Assembly: GCA_002401305.2 (NCBI GenBank) | Contig: NVSO02000026.1 | Location: forward strand, 1 to 13,842 | Source of the DNA: Rhodobiaceae bacterium | GTDB lineage: Bacteria; Pseudomonadota; Alphaproteobacteria; Parvibaculales; Parvibaculaceae | DNA length: 13,842 nucleotides | Reading direction: 5' to 3' | Part shown: positions 1 through 8,501 of the stretch, in pieces | Layout of the letters: each line of letters opens with the position of its first letter | Position numbering within the stretch: the stretch's first letter is position 1 | The notes under the pieces: model-generated | Seen by the model: only the letters and a program-made list of their open reading frames with translations | What the model was told of the DNA's origin: nothing | The model's database searches: none | Made by a program: the position numbers and the translations under genes

Positions 1-103
1 ATGCGAAAGCCAACCACGCCGAACCATTTTTAGAGTTCTCATGCCGATGCAAGCCGAGGGTAAGCAAGCCGATGAGAGCACGCCATCGCCTGAAGCACTT
101 TAG
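1..103 (+). CDS. ntrB: NtrB nitrogen-sensing histidine kinase, C-terminal fragment (5' end outside window)
   Basis: Only the last 33 codons are present, read in the frame starting at base 2 and ending at the TAG at 101-103. The residues include CESQPRRTIFRVLMPM, which resembles the final beta-strand of the histidine-kinase ATPase domain in NtrB (pattern: E, small residue, P-x-R-T-x-F-R-V-x-x-P). A polar tail of about 17 residues follows. NtrB is the soluble kinase/phosphatase that answers PII signalling and controls phosphorylation of NtrC. Its position immediately upstream of ntrC, in the same orientation and 53 bases away, supports the assignment. The identification rests on a short tail plus context, because the catalytic domains lie outside the window. 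Confidence 0.8.
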   Translation, partial: CESQPRRTIFRVLMPMQAEGKQADESTPSPEAL

Positions 104-118
104 TCGTAGATTTTCCAA

Positions 119-144
119 TTGATTGCAGATTGCTGAGCAATCAA
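119..144 (+). promoter_or_regulatory. Mutually exclusive hairpins abutting the ntrC ribosome binding site
   Basis: TTGATTGC (119-126) is a perfect reverse complement of GCAATCAA (137-144), giving an 8-bp stem with a 10-base loop. A second copy of GATTGC (128-133) can instead pair with GCAATC (137-142) around a 3-base loop. The two stems compete for the same 3' arm. The longer one takes in the first two bases of the AAGGAG Shine-Dalgarno (143-148) of ntrC. The pairing is read directly from the sequence; any control of translation is inference. Confidence 0.4.
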
Positions 145-156
145 GGAGTTTAGAAC

Positions 157-1596
157 ATGCCAACCGGAACAATTTTGATTGCTGATGATGACACCGCCAT
201 TCGCACAGTCCTAAGCCAAGCGCTGGGCCGTGTGGGATATGAGGTGCGCACAACAAGTAATGTAGCCACCCTGTGGCGTTGGAGCAGTCAGGGAGACGGC
301 GACCTGATTATCACAGACGTGATGATGCCTGACGGCAATGCATTTGACCTTATCCCGCGCATTAAGAAGCTTCGCCCGGACGTGCCCATTATTGTAATGA
401 GCGCGCAAAATACGTTGATGACGGCAATCACGGCGGCAGAGCGGGGGGCTTATGAATACCTTCCCAAGCCATTCGACCTCAATGAACTGATTGGTGTGGT
501 CGAGCGCGCGTTAGCCCAACCTAAAGAAGCCTCCAAAGCTCGGCCGATGACAGAAGAAGAGGAAAACATTCCTCTGGTGGGTCGTTCGCCAGCGATGCAG
601 GAAATCTACCGGGTGATTGCCCGTCTCATGCAAACCGACCTGACGGTGATGATCAATGGGGAGTCGGGCACAGGCAAAGAGCTTGTCGCGCGCGCGCTCC
701 ACGATTACGGCAAACGTCGCAGAGGGCCCTTTGTGGCGATCAACATGGCTGCCATTCCAAGAGAGCTGATCGAGAGCGAATTATTCGGTCACGAAAAGGG
801 CTCCTTTACCGGCGCCAGCCAAAAATCAAGCGGCCGGTTTGAGCAAGCCGAAGGGGGCACACTCTTTTTGGACGAAATTGGGGACATGCCGATGGAAGCC
901 CAAACCCGGCTTTTACGGGTACTCCAACAAGGAGAATACACCACAGTTGGCGGACGTAACCCCATCAAGACAAACGTACGGATTGTGGCGGCGACAAACC
1001 GAGATTTGCGCCAACTGATCAATCAAGGCCTGTTCCGGGAAGACTTATTCTACCGCCTGAATGTTGTGCCCCTCCGCTTGCCGCCTTTGCGAGAGCGCTC
1101 AGAAGACGTGCCGGACCTTATTCATCACTTCTTAAAGCTGGCCGAAGCAGATGGCCTGCCGCACAAAATGATTGATACAGAAGGTATGGAGCTTCTGAAG
1201 AAATACAGATGGCCCGGTAACGTGCGTGAATTGGAGAACCTTGTTCGCCGATTGGCTGCCCTTTATACTGAAGATCTCATTTCCGGCAGTGTCATTCAGG
1301 GCGAATTGACTGAACCCGACCACGCCAGTGCAACCGCCGACATTGATGTAGATGAAAGCTTGGAAGGTGCTGTAGAGCGTATTTTGGGGAAAATGTTCTC
1401 CCAAGCAGGTGAAGATTTGCCGCGTCCAGGCCTGTATGACCGCGTATTGCGGGAGCTGGAGCGTCCTCTCTTGACCCTGTCTTTGACCGCCACGCGTGGC
1501 AACCAGATTAAAGCCGCACATATGTTGGGCATCAATCGAAATACCCTGCGAAAGAAGATTCGGGAGTTGGAAATTCAGGTGGTCCGAGGCCTTTAA
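157..1596 (+). CDS. ntrC: NtrC nitrogen response regulator, sigma-54-dependent activator
   Basis: This 479-residue protein has the full NtrC architecture. The N-terminal receiver domain (about 5-120) has the acidic pocket D10-D12, phospho-acceptor D54 in [10 protein letters not shown]82 and K104. The central AAA+ domain (about 138-375) has Walker A GESGTGKE at 168-175, the sigma-54-contacting loop GSFTGA at 215-220, Walker [12 protein letters not shown] at 233-243 and WPGNVREL at 352-359. The C-terminal Fis-type helix-turn-helix is at about 448-471. In this family, phosphorylation by NtrB drives oligomerisation and ATP-powered opening of sigma-54 promoters of nitrogen-assimilation genes. The loop is GSFTGA rather than GAFTGA, a conservative change that should keep function. 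The ATG is preceded by AAGGAG at 143-148 with an 8-base spacer. The gene directly follows ntrB, so the two are probably cotranscribed. Confidence 0.97.
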   Translation: MPTGTILIADDDTAIRTVLSQALGRVGYEVRTTSNVATLWRWSSQGDGDLIITDVMMPDGNAFDLIPRIKKLRPDVPIIVMSAQNTLMTAITAAERGAYEYLPKPFDLNELIGVVERALAQPKEASKARPMTEEEENIPLVGRSPAMQEIYRVIARLMQTDLTVMINGESGTGKELVARALHDYGKRRRGPFVAINMAAIPRELIESELFGHEKGSFTGASQKSSGRFEQAEGGTLFLDEIGDMPMEAQTRLLRVLQQGEYTTVGGRNPIKTNVRIVAATNRDLRQLINQGLFREDLFYRLNVVPLRLPPLRERSEDVPDLIHHFLKLAEADGLPHKMIDTEGMELLKKYRWPGNVRELENLVRRLAALYTEDLISGSVIQGELTEPDHASATADIDVDESLEGAVERILGKMFSQAGEDLPRPGLYDRVLRELERPLLTLSLTATRGNQIKAAHMLGINRNTLRKKIRELEIQVVRGL

Positions 1597-1825
1597 GGGC
1601 CCAATAAAAGAGCCCAATCCAGGGGCTCCCTCAAAAGATGTAGCAATAACAGCAAGATAGTGCAGCTCTTAACCAGAATTTCAAAGTGATGTAAACCTGC
1701 AACAATGTGGTTGAAACATCGCGCAAAAAACGCCAGTATGCCTAGGTTAAGGGCTTTCGTTGCCATTCGGGCACAGTAAAACGTTGGTTTTATTTGAAAT
1801 GTGCTGAACAGCCAAGGGGCGGTTT
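1597..1825. other. ntrC-ntrY intergenic spacer
   Basis: This spacer of 229 bases has no credible gene. It holds the hairpin at 1610-1628 and a second imperfect hairpin at 1688-1720, where GATGT and AACC face GGTT and ACATC with a small asymmetric bulge. It ends with the ntrY ribosome binding site AAGGGG (1814-1819). The length suggests ntrYX has its own promoter, but I could not pick out a convincing -35/-10 pair or a sigma-54 site (TGGCAC-N5-TTGC). Confidence 0.5.
1610..1628 (-). terminator. Weak terminator-like hairpin, oriented for antisense transcripts
   Basis: GAGCCC (1610-1615) pairs with GGGCTC (1623-1628) around a 7-base loop, just after the ntrC stop. On the + strand no T-run follows. 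On the - strand the hairpin is followed by TTTTATT, the usual form of an intrinsic terminator. It could end antisense transcripts coming from the ntrY side, or simply be a stabilising 3' hairpin for the ntrBC message. The stem is only 6 bp, so support is weak. Confidence 0.3.
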
Positions 1826-4195
1826 ATGGCACAGACGGGCACAAAGGGGATGGTGGTGCAGCTCAGCAATACGCTGACAAATTTCTGGCTCGGTCTTCTC
1901 AGGCTGTCTCGAAAACGGGGGGTTGCGGCGACTTTTTCAGTCGGCATTGTAATCTTCGCTGTCTTTTTGGGCGCCTACACCTTTATGGCGTTTAGGGGCA
2001 CCTTGGTAGCCCAGCCTGAGCGGTACCAACTCAACATTCTATTAGTGACCAACCTTGTGGTCTTCACAATACTGCTGGGGCTGGTCGTTTGGCGTTTCGT
2101 CAAAATTTATCTCGCGACCAGAAATGGCAATGCAGGGGCAAAACTTCACGGGCGCATGGTGACACTCTTTACTCTGATAGCGGGGGGACCTGCTATCATT
2201 GTGGCGATCTATGCCTCCGTTGCCCTTGAAGGTGGTTTGGAAAACGTCTTTGGCCATCAAGTGCAATTACTGGTCAATAATACCAATAAGGTTGCCGGTG
2301 CTTATTTGAATGAGCACAGAATGGTGCTCAACAATGACCTTCAATTGATGAAGTCCGACCTCAATGGTCAAAGCGCCCTTTACTTACAAAACCCCGAAAA
2401 ATTCAAAAAATTTGTTGAAGCTCAAGCGGGTGTGCGGTCGCTCAATGACGCCTATGTTATCAACCGGAATGGGGTCATTTTAAGCCGTTCTAGCGCGAAT
2501 TTGATGCCAAGCCAAAGAATGCCGTCTGAAGCGGTGATGGAAAAAGTGGCGGCGGGTACGACTGCGCTTTACACCGACGTTGAATCCAATCAGGTCAAAG
2601 CCCTCGTTAAGCTGGAGGCATTTCCCGATGCCTACCTCTTTATTTCTCGTTTCGTGGATCCCCGTGTGCTGTCTCACGTTCAGAACGCCAGTGAAATTAC
2701 TCAGCGTTTTAAGATACTACGGGACCAGCGCTCGCAATCTCAATTGACCTTTATGGTCATCTATATTGTTTTGGCCTTAGTCGTGGTGTTCGCCGCCATT
2801 TGGATCGGCCTATGGGTGGCCAATCGCATTGTCACGCCCATTGGCAACTTAATGGATGCCGCCGAAAAGGTGAGTGCGGGGGATTTAACAGCGCGGGTAC
2901 GGGTTGACCGGGCGGGCGAAGATGATGAGATTGATTTGCTGTCTCGCGCCTTCAATCGCATGACCAAACAATTAGAGTCGCAACGCTCAGATCTGGTGGA
3001 AGCCAATGAACAAATTGACGATCGTCGACGCTTTACCGAAGCCGTGCTTGCAGGGGTGAGTGCGGGGATCATTGGTCTTGATCGTACCGGCCGTATTGAT
3101 CACACCAACCAAGCAAGCTTAACATTTTTGGACCGAGATGCCGACACCACAAACGGTGAGTTGATCACAGATATTATTCCAGAAATGTCAGCTGTCGTGT
3201 CAGGCGCCATGGAACACCCACTTAATAGAGGGCAGGCCCAAGTAACTCTTCAAATCGACGGCTCGGACCGCACATTGAATGTGCGGGTGACCGGAAAACA
3301 TTCTCAAGAAGGTAATCAAGGCTACGTTCTCACATTTGACGACATTACAGAGCTTGTCTCAGCGCAGCGTAATGCAGCTTGGGCAGACGTGGCGCAACGC
3401 ATTGCCCATGAGATTAAAAATCCGCTGACACCTATCCAATTGTCGGCAGAGCGTTTGCACCGGAAATACAGCAAAGAGATTACCTCTGATCCCGCCGTCT
3501 TTGCGCAATGTACCGAAACAATCATTCGTCAGGTGGGCGACATTGGCCGAATGGTAGATGAGTTTTCGTCCTTTGCTCGCATGCCAACCGCAGCCATCAA
3601 AGAAACCGATGTGATCGAAATTTTACGGCAAACTGTTTTCTTGCAGCGTGTGGCACATTCCGAGATTGAGTATAGTGTTCATCTGCCAGACAGCTTTCCC
3701 GCTGTACAGTGTGACAGTCATTTGTTGAGCCAAGCCCTGACCAACATCTTAAAGAATGCGTCGGAAGCGGTACGAGGGCATGAAGCTGATGAACTCGACG
3801 GAACCCGTCCAACAAAAGAACCATTGAAAAAGATTGGACGTATTGAAGTGGTTTTGCGAGACCATGAGGAAACGTTCGAAATATGCGTAACTGATTCTGG
3901 GTGTGGTCTGCCAAACACCGGCCGATTGCGCCTTACCGAGCCCTATATGACCACAAGAACAAAGGGCACCGGATTGGGCCTTGCCATTGTGAAGAAGATC
4001 ATGGAAGACCATCTCGGCCGATTGGAGTTGCACGATGCACCCAAGGAAGATGGTTGGGAAACGGGCGCGTCTATTAAATTGATATTTCCGCATGCAAATC
4101 GTGCGGATGCTGAGACACAAAACGCGTCAAACACACAACTTGGGGATGTGTTTGACGAGCAACTGAAGGGGAAAGAGGCGGCACATGGCGTCTGA
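1826..4195 (+). CDS. ntrY: NtrY membrane sensor histidine kinase
   Basis: This 789-residue membrane kinase is the partner of NtrX. Hydrophobic segments lie at about 36-56, 69-95, 111-133 and 307-331. The stretch between the third and fourth (about 134-306) is the predicted periplasmic sensor region. A HAMP linker (about 331-385, starting VANRIVTPI) and a PAS domain (about 400-510) follow. The HisKA H-box is AHEIKNPLTP with phospho-acceptor H528. The ATPase domain has N-box NILKNASEA (640-648), G1 DSGCGLP (690-696) and G2 GTGLGLA (714-720). In studied alphaproteobacteria NtrYX is tied to nitrogen use, redox and cell-envelope traits; the signal here is unknown. About 35 residues after the ATPase domain form a polar tail. 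The ATG has AAGGGG six bases upstream. The 3' end overlaps ntrX by 11 bases, which implies translational coupling. Confidence 0.96.
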   Translation: MAQTGTKGMVVQLSNTLTNFWLGLLRLSRKRGVAATFSVGIVIFAVFLGAYTFMAFRGTLVAQPERYQLNILLVTNLVVFTILLGLVVWRFVKIYLATRNGNAGAKLHGRMVTLFTLIAGGPAIIVAIYASVALEGGLENVFGHQVQLLVNNTNKVAGAYLNEHRMVLNNDLQLMKSDLNGQSALYLQNPEKFKKFVEAQAGVRSLNDAYVINRNGVILSRSSANLMPSQRMPSEAVMEKVAAGTTALYTDVESNQVKALVKLEAFPDAYLFISRFVDPRVLSHVQNASEITQRFKILRDQRSQSQLTFMVIYIVLALVVVFAAIWIGLWVANRIVTPIGNLMDAAEKVSAGDLTARVRVDRAGEDDEIDLLSRAFNRMTKQLESQRSDLVEANEQIDDRRRFTEAVLAGVSAGIIGLDRTGRIDHTNQASLTFLDRDADTTNGELITDIIPEMSAVVSGAMEHPLNRGQAQVTLQIDGSDRTLNVRVTGKHSQEGNQGYVLTFDDITELVSAQRNAAWADVAQRIAHEIKNPLTPIQLSAERLHRKYSKEITSDPAVFAQCTETIIRQVGDIGRMVDEFSSFARMPTAAIKETDVIEILRQTVFLQRVAHSEIEYSVHLPDSFPAVQCDSHLLSQALTNILKNASEAVRGHEADELDGTRPTKEPLKKIGRIEVVLRDHEETFEICVTDSGCGLPNTGRLRLTEPYMTTRTKGTGLGLAIVKKIMEDHLGRLELHDAPKEDGWETGASIKLIFPHANRADAETQNASNTQLGDVFDEQLKGKEAAHGV

Positions 4196-5585
4196 AGTAC
4201 TTATTGTTGATGATGAAGTTGATATCCGTGAGTTGATTGCGGGGATCCTTTCTGACGAAGGCTACGAAACGCGGGTCGCTGGTGATAGCGACGCAGCGTT
4301 GGCGGCTATCCACGAACGCATGCCCAGTTTATTGGTGCTTGATATTTGGTTGCAAGGCAGCCGGTTGGATGGATTGGAAATACTAGATGTTGTTAAACAA
4401 CAATATCCCAATCTCCCAATTGTGATCATCAGTGGTCACGGCAATATTGAAACGGCGGTCACCGCAATCCGAAAGGGCGCCTACGACTATGTAGAGAAGC
4501 CCTTCAAAGCGGATCGCCTGATTCTAATTGTCCAGCGTGCGATTGAAGCCTCTCGTTTGAAACGTGAAAACCAAGAGTTACGCCTCAAAGTCGGTGCAGA
4601 TAACGTGATGATCGGCGACTCCAGTTCGCTGGGACAAGTGCGCATGGCAATTGAAAAGGTGGCCCCAACCGGCAGCCGTGTTTTGATTACAGGCCCGTCA
4701 GGCAGTGGCAAAGAAATTGTTGCCCGTCTACTCCATTCAAAATCCCGTCGCGAAAGCGCGCCCTTTGTCGCTCTCAATGCGGCAACCATGGCCCCTGAGC
4801 GGATGGAAGTTGAACTGTTCGGCACCGAAGAGGGAGCAGATGGTCCGCGTAAAGTAGGCGTCTTCGAGCAATCCCATGGGGGCACGCTGTTCTTGGATGA
4901 AGTGGCAGATATGCCGCTTGAAACCCAATCCAAAATTTTGCGTGTGTTGGTGGAGCAAACCTTCAGCAGAGTGGGTGGCAATCAGAAAGTCAAAGTTGAC
5001 GTGCGGGTGGTGTCATCCTCAAGCCGCAACCTGCAAGGGGAGATTGAAGCTGGCCGGTTCCGCGAAGATCTTTTCCATAGGCTAAATGTGGTGCCTATCG
5101 CTGTACCTGCGTTGTCGTCACGCCGAGAAGACATTCCAGCCCTCGTGGATTTTTTCATGCAGCAGCTATCCATTAGTTCTGGATTGCCAGTGCGCACGAT
5201 TTCAGATGAAGCGATGGCTGCTTTGCAGGCCCATGATTGGCCCGGTAATGTGCGCCAATTGCGCAACAATGTAGAGCGGTTGATGATTTTGTCGTCCTCC
5301 GATCCTGACAAGCCGATTACGGTTGATATGTTGCCTGCCGAAGTCGGCTCAACATCGCCGACCAGCATGGGCAATTCAGGCGGCGAGCACATTATGGCAA
5401 TGCCACTGCGTGAAGCCCGTGAAGCGTTTGAGCGCGAATATTTGATTGCACAAATCTCTCGATTTGGCGGCAACATTTCACGCACGGCCTCCTTCATCGG
5501 GATGGAGCGGTCTGCCTTGCATAGAAAATTGAAATCACTTGGCGTCGTCACAGGCTCACGTGCGGAAGCAAATGCGGCACGTTAA
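4185..5585 (+). CDS. ntrX: NtrX response regulator, AAA+ type, lacking the GAFTGA loop
   Basis: This 466-residue regulator is the cognate partner of NtrY. The receiver domain (about 4-120) has the acidic pair D9-D10, phospho-acceptor D53 and K105. The AAA+ domain has Walker A GPSGSGKE (170-177), Walker [12 protein letters not shown] (232-242) and WPGNVRQL (352-359). A Fis-type helix-turn-helix lies at about 428-451. Between ELFG (210-213) and the V-F-E-Q segment (226-229), where NtrC has its GAFTGA loop, there is only a short TEEGADGPRKVG stretch. That loop is needed to engage sigma-54. NtrX of other alphaproteobacteria also lacks it, and family knowledge suggests it works with sigma-70-type polymerase or as a repressor. 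The start overlaps the ntrY end; a purine-rich GAAAGAGG lies just upstream. Forty bases separate it from trkA. Confidence 0.96.
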   Translation: MASEVLIVDDEVDIRELIAGILSDEGYETRVAGDSDAALAAIHERMPSLLVLDIWLQGSRLDGLEILDVVKQQYPNLPIVIISGHGNIETAVTAIRKGAYDYVEKPFKADRLILIVQRAIEASRLKRENQELRLKVGADNVMIGDSSSLGQVRMAIEKVAPTGSRVLITGPSGSGKEIVARLLHSKSRRESAPFVALNAATMAPERMEVELFGTEEGADGPRKVGVFEQSHGGTLFLDEVADMPLETQSKILRVLVEQTFSRVGGNQKVKVDVRVVSSSSRNLQGEIEAGRFREDLFHRLNVVPIAVPALSSRREDIPALVDFFMQQLSISSGLPVRTISDEAMAALQAHDWPGNVRQLRNNVERLMILSSSDPDKPITVDMLPAEVGSTSPTSMGNSGGEHIMAMPLREAREAFEREYLIAQISRFGGNISRTASFIGMERSALHRKLKSLGVVTGSRAEANAAR

Positions 5586-5625
5586 ACGCGTGCATGAGTG
5601 TTAAATATTTAGAGGCTATAGGACA

Positions 5626-7002
5626 ATGAAAGTCATCATTTGCGGTGCCGGCCAAGTCGGTTTTGGTATCGCACGTCAGCTTGCGGCTGAGGGAAACGAT
5701 GTGACAGTTGTGGATCGGTCACCAGACCTGGTGCAATCGATCAGCGACAGGTTAGACGTTCGAGCACTGGTGGGTCACGGTTCACACCCTGATGTGCTTG
5801 ACCGTGCCGGGGCCCGCGATGCAGACATGTTGATCGCCGTGACTTTTCACGACGAGGTCAACATGGTGGCCTGCCAAGTGGCGCATTCTGTTTTCAATGT
5901 CCCAACAAAAATTGCACGCATTAGAGCGCAAAGTTATCTAAAGCCCACCTGGCAAGATCTCTTTGCCCGCGACCACATGCCTATTGATGTCATCATTTCC
6001 CCAGAGCTGGAAGTGGGTCGGAATGTTTTGCGTCGTCTCAATGTGCCCGGTGCGTTTGAGATTATTGATTTTGCTGATGGGTTGGTGCAAGTGGTTGGCG
6101 TGACCATTACAGATGATTGCCCAATCATCGACACGCCCCTGTATCAATTGACAGACCTGTTTCCCGATTTGAAAACAACTGTGGTTGGTATTGTGCGCAA
6201 CAACACGCTCTTTGTGCCCAACAGCAAAGATCACATGATTGTTGGGGATGAAGTTTATTTCAGCTCTGCCAAAAAGGACGTACAAAGAACACTTTCTATT
6301 CTTGGGCACCAAGAAAAAGAAGCCAGCCGGGTTATTCTCGTAGGGGCTGGCAATATTGGTCTTTATGTAGCCAAAGAGCTTGAGAAAAATCAAAACGGTG
6401 TCCGCGTTAAAGTTATTGAGCGCGACCGTAAGCGTGCTGTTTTTGCCGCTGACCAATTGAAGAAGACGATTGTCTTGAATGGTGATGGGCTAAATCCAGA
6501 ACTGCTCAAAGAAGCCGGTATCAAAAACACCGATACAATCATCACGTTGACCAATGATGATCAGGCCAATATTTTGACCTGCGTTTTGGCGAAACGGGAA
6601 GGGGCTGAACGCGCATTGAGCTTGATCAACAATCAGACCTACGGACCGTTGATGCAATCGCTTGGCATTGATGCCTTCCTCAATCCGCGTGCAACAACTG
6701 TGTCTCATGTGCTGCGCCACGTGCGCCGGGGCCGTATTCGCGGCCTTCAATCTGTTCATGACGGCGCTGCTGAAGTGATTGAGGCCGAGGCACTTGAAAC
6801 CTCCCCATTAGTCGGGCGCGCGCTCAAAGACGTTGACTTGCCTAATGGCATCCTGATCGGTGCAGTGGTGCGCGGCAAAGAGGTCATTGTCCCGCGCGGT
6901 CATACCGAAATCGCTAAAGGGGACCGTGTGATTATTTTTGCGCAGTCAGATATGGTGCCAAAAGTTGAGCAAATGTTCCGCGTCAGCCTAGAATTTTTTT
7001 GA
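5626..7002 (+). CDS. trkA: TrkA, cytoplasmic NAD-binding gating subunit of the Trk potassium transporter
   Basis: This 458-residue protein matches full-length TrkA. It is a tandem duplication of an RCK (TrkA-N) Rossmann domain plus a TrkA-C domain. The first nucleotide site has GAGQVG (7-12) with acidic D30 at the end of the second strand. The second has GAGNIG (241-246 by my count, give or take one) followed by an acidic E near 265. TrkA-C regions lie at about 143-227 and 377-452, the second ending GDRVIIFAQSD. TrkA sits on the inner face of the membrane and gates TrkH in response to nucleotides. The adjacent downstream trkH completes the transporter. The start is the ATG with AGAGG at 5611-5615, ten bases upstream. 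The 40-base gap after ntrX contains a 10-base palindrome, TAAATATTTA (5602-5611), but no clear terminator, so readthrough from ntrYX is likely. Confidence 0.97.
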   Translation: MKVIICGAGQVGFGIARQLAAEGNDVTVVDRSPDLVQSISDRLDVRALVGHGSHPDVLDRAGARDADMLIAVTFHDEVNMVACQVAHSVFNVPTKIARIRAQSYLKPTWQDLFARDHMPIDVIISPELEVGRNVLRRLNVPGAFEIIDFADGLVQVVGVTITDDCPIIDTPLYQLTDLFPDLKTTVVGIVRNNTLFVPNSKDHMIVGDEVYFSSAKKDVQRTLSILGHQEKEASRVILVGAGNIGLYVAKELEKNQNGVRVKVIERDRKRAVFAADQLKKTIVLNGDGLNPELLKEAGIKNTDTIITLTNDDQANILTCVLAKREGAERALSLINNQTYGPLMQSLGIDAFLNPRATTVSHVLRHVRRGRIRGLQSVHDGAAEVIEAEALETSPLVGRALKDVDLPNGILIGAVVRGKEVIVPRGHTEIAKGDRVIIFAQSDMVPKVEQMFRVSLEFF

Positions 7003-7009
7003 GGTCAGG

Positions 7010-8467
7010 ATGTCTTATATCAACATCCTTCACGCTTTGGGCTGGTTACTGGTCATTCTGGCAGCAGCCATGTGTCTGCCAGTGGTCAGTGCCATTGCCT
7101 ATGAAGAACGCCTAGCCCTTAGCGGATTTCTGACGGGCGTGATGCTGACGGCTTTCTGCGGCGGCGGCCTGGTTTTACTTTTCCGCGAGGCCCGTCAAGC
7201 CCTCTCCAATGCCGACCAGCTTCTCCTCGTCTCGATCATGTGGATTGTCATTGCGGTTTTTGCCGCCTGGCCCATATCTCAAAGCATGGCTTTGCCTCAC
7301 GGTGGGCATGCGATCTTTGAAGCGCTTTCCGGCATTACAACGACCGGCTTTACACTTATTGAGCATTTAGATGAGGTGCCGCGTTCTGTCATTTTATGGC
7401 GCGCCCTTTTGCAATGGCTGGGTGGCGTGATTTCAATTGTGGCAATTGCAGCGGTGCTTGCCCCCCAAAAAATCGCAGGTCTTGAATTGCGCCTGACGCC
7501 CTTGGCGCGGGGCGAAAACGTGAATGCTTTGCACCGGCTTGGCTCCACAACCCGTGAAGTCTTTAACCTGATGGCTATTTTGACAGTGGCCTGTTTCTTT
7601 GCCATCTGGGCAAGTGGCGTCCCGGCTTTTGATGCGTTTTGTCTCTCTTTATCAACCCTCTCAACCGGCGGCTTTACCCCGCGTGATGCAGGCCTCTCTG
7701 CCTATAATGCGCCTTACGCACAGTTTTGGATGGTCATCTTTATGTTGTTAGGGGCGATGAGTTTTACCATGCATCGCCAAATAGCCAGAGGCGGTATCCG
7801 AGAAGCTGGCCGTGACCCTGAGTTGATCTATCTGCTTTCCGTCTTCCTTATTGCAGGCGCGATCCTCTCCTGTTGGTTCCTTTTGCAAAGTGACGTGAAA
7901 GGGCTGAGTGCACTGACAGGGGGCTACTTCATGGCCGCCTCAATGCTCTCGACATCTGGGTTTGTGCCCGCAGGGTTTGAGAACGTAGAAGTTTCTCCGG
8001 TAGTCATTACCGGTCTGGCCCTGTTAGGCGGGGCCACCATGTCTACGGCGGGGGGCATAAAGCTGATGCGCTTAGCCTTGCTGCTCAAACAAAGCAGTCG
8101 CGAACTTGCCCGATTGGCGCACCCAAGTGGGATCATCCCAAGTCAATTTGGCGGCAGAGCTTTTACCATTCAAACGATGAAAACAGTCTGGGCCTTTTTC
8201 GTCGCCTATATTGTCGTGTTGGGCTTAGTCGCCTTGGCAATTTCGCTCACCGAAGTAGACGCCGCCCATTCCATTGTTGCGGCGGCTGCAGCCTTAACAA
8301 ATGTCGGCCCGCTTTATGACATGGTGACCATCAATGTGGAGCATGGCCAGAGCGTGCGGGAATTCCACGGCGGGGCCCTTTGGGCCATCTCTGTTGCGAT
8401 GGTCTTAGGGCGGGTTGAGTTGATCGCGGTCCTATGCGTCCTCAGTATGAATTTCTGGCGTCGCTAA
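7010..8467 (+). CDS. trkH: TrkH-family potassium uptake channel subunit
   Basis: This 485-residue, very hydrophobic inner-membrane protein has the fourfold membrane-pore-membrane layout of TrkH/TrkG. The four selectivity-filter loops are visible: TTTGF (110-114), STGGF (218-222), STSGF (314-318) and TNVGP (430-434). Each supplies a glycine to the K+ filter. The conserved end LGRVEL (467-471 region) is also present. It takes up K+ together with TrkA. The ATG starts seven bases after the trkA stop, with GAGG (7001-7004) five bases upstream and overlapping that stop, so the pair is surely cotranscribed and probably translationally coupled. The length agrees with the family (about 480-485). Whether it is closer to TrkH or TrkG cannot be decided by eye, and the symbol follows the common alphaproteobacterial usage. 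Confidence 0.96.
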   Translation: MSYINILHALGWLLVILAAAMCLPVVSAIAYEERLALSGFLTGVMLTAFCGGGLVLLFREARQALSNADQLLLVSIMWIVIAVFAAWPISQSMALPHGGHAIFEALSGITTTGFTLIEHLDEVPRSVILWRALLQWLGGVISIVAIAAVLAPQKIAGLELRLTPLARGENVNALHRLGSTTREVFNLMAILTVACFFAIWASGVPAFDAFCLSLSTLSTGGFTPRDAGLSAYNAPYAQFWMVIFMLLGAMSFTMHRQIARGGIREAGRDPELIYLLSVFLIAGAILSCWFLLQSDVKGLSALTGGYFMAASMLSTSGFVPAGFENVEVSPVVITGLALLGGATMSTAGGIKLMRLALLLKQSSRELARLAHPSGIIPSQFGGRAFTIQTMKTVWAFFVAYIVVLGLVALAISLTEVDAAHSIVAAAAALTNVGPLYDMVTINVEHGQSVREFHGGALWAISVAMVLGRVELIAVLCVLSMNFWRR

Positions 8468-8501
8468 CAAACCCCTTACCGATTGAAGTTAAGGAAACCT
8501 C

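Noticed and set aside
1132..1617. 161-codon open frame on the - strand opposite the ntrC C-terminus
   Set aside because: It lies wholly opposite strongly conserved ntrC codons, shows no recognisable domain and has no plausible ribosome binding site; it is a shadow of ntrC.
1747..1947. Short - strand open frame across the ntrC-ntrY spacer and ntrY start
   Set aside because: More than half overlaps the ntrY coding start, no family resemblance is visible, and no ribosome binding site was found.
4487..5551. Two long - strand open frames (164 and 189 codons) opposite ntrX
   Set aside because: Both are antisense to well-conserved AAA+ and helix-turn-helix coding sequence and have low-complexity Ser/Arg-rich products typical of shadow frames.
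5602..5611. TAAATATTTA palindrome in the ntrX-trkA gap as an operator
   Set aside because: A 10-base AT-only dyad is easily found by chance and has no promoter context that I can identify.
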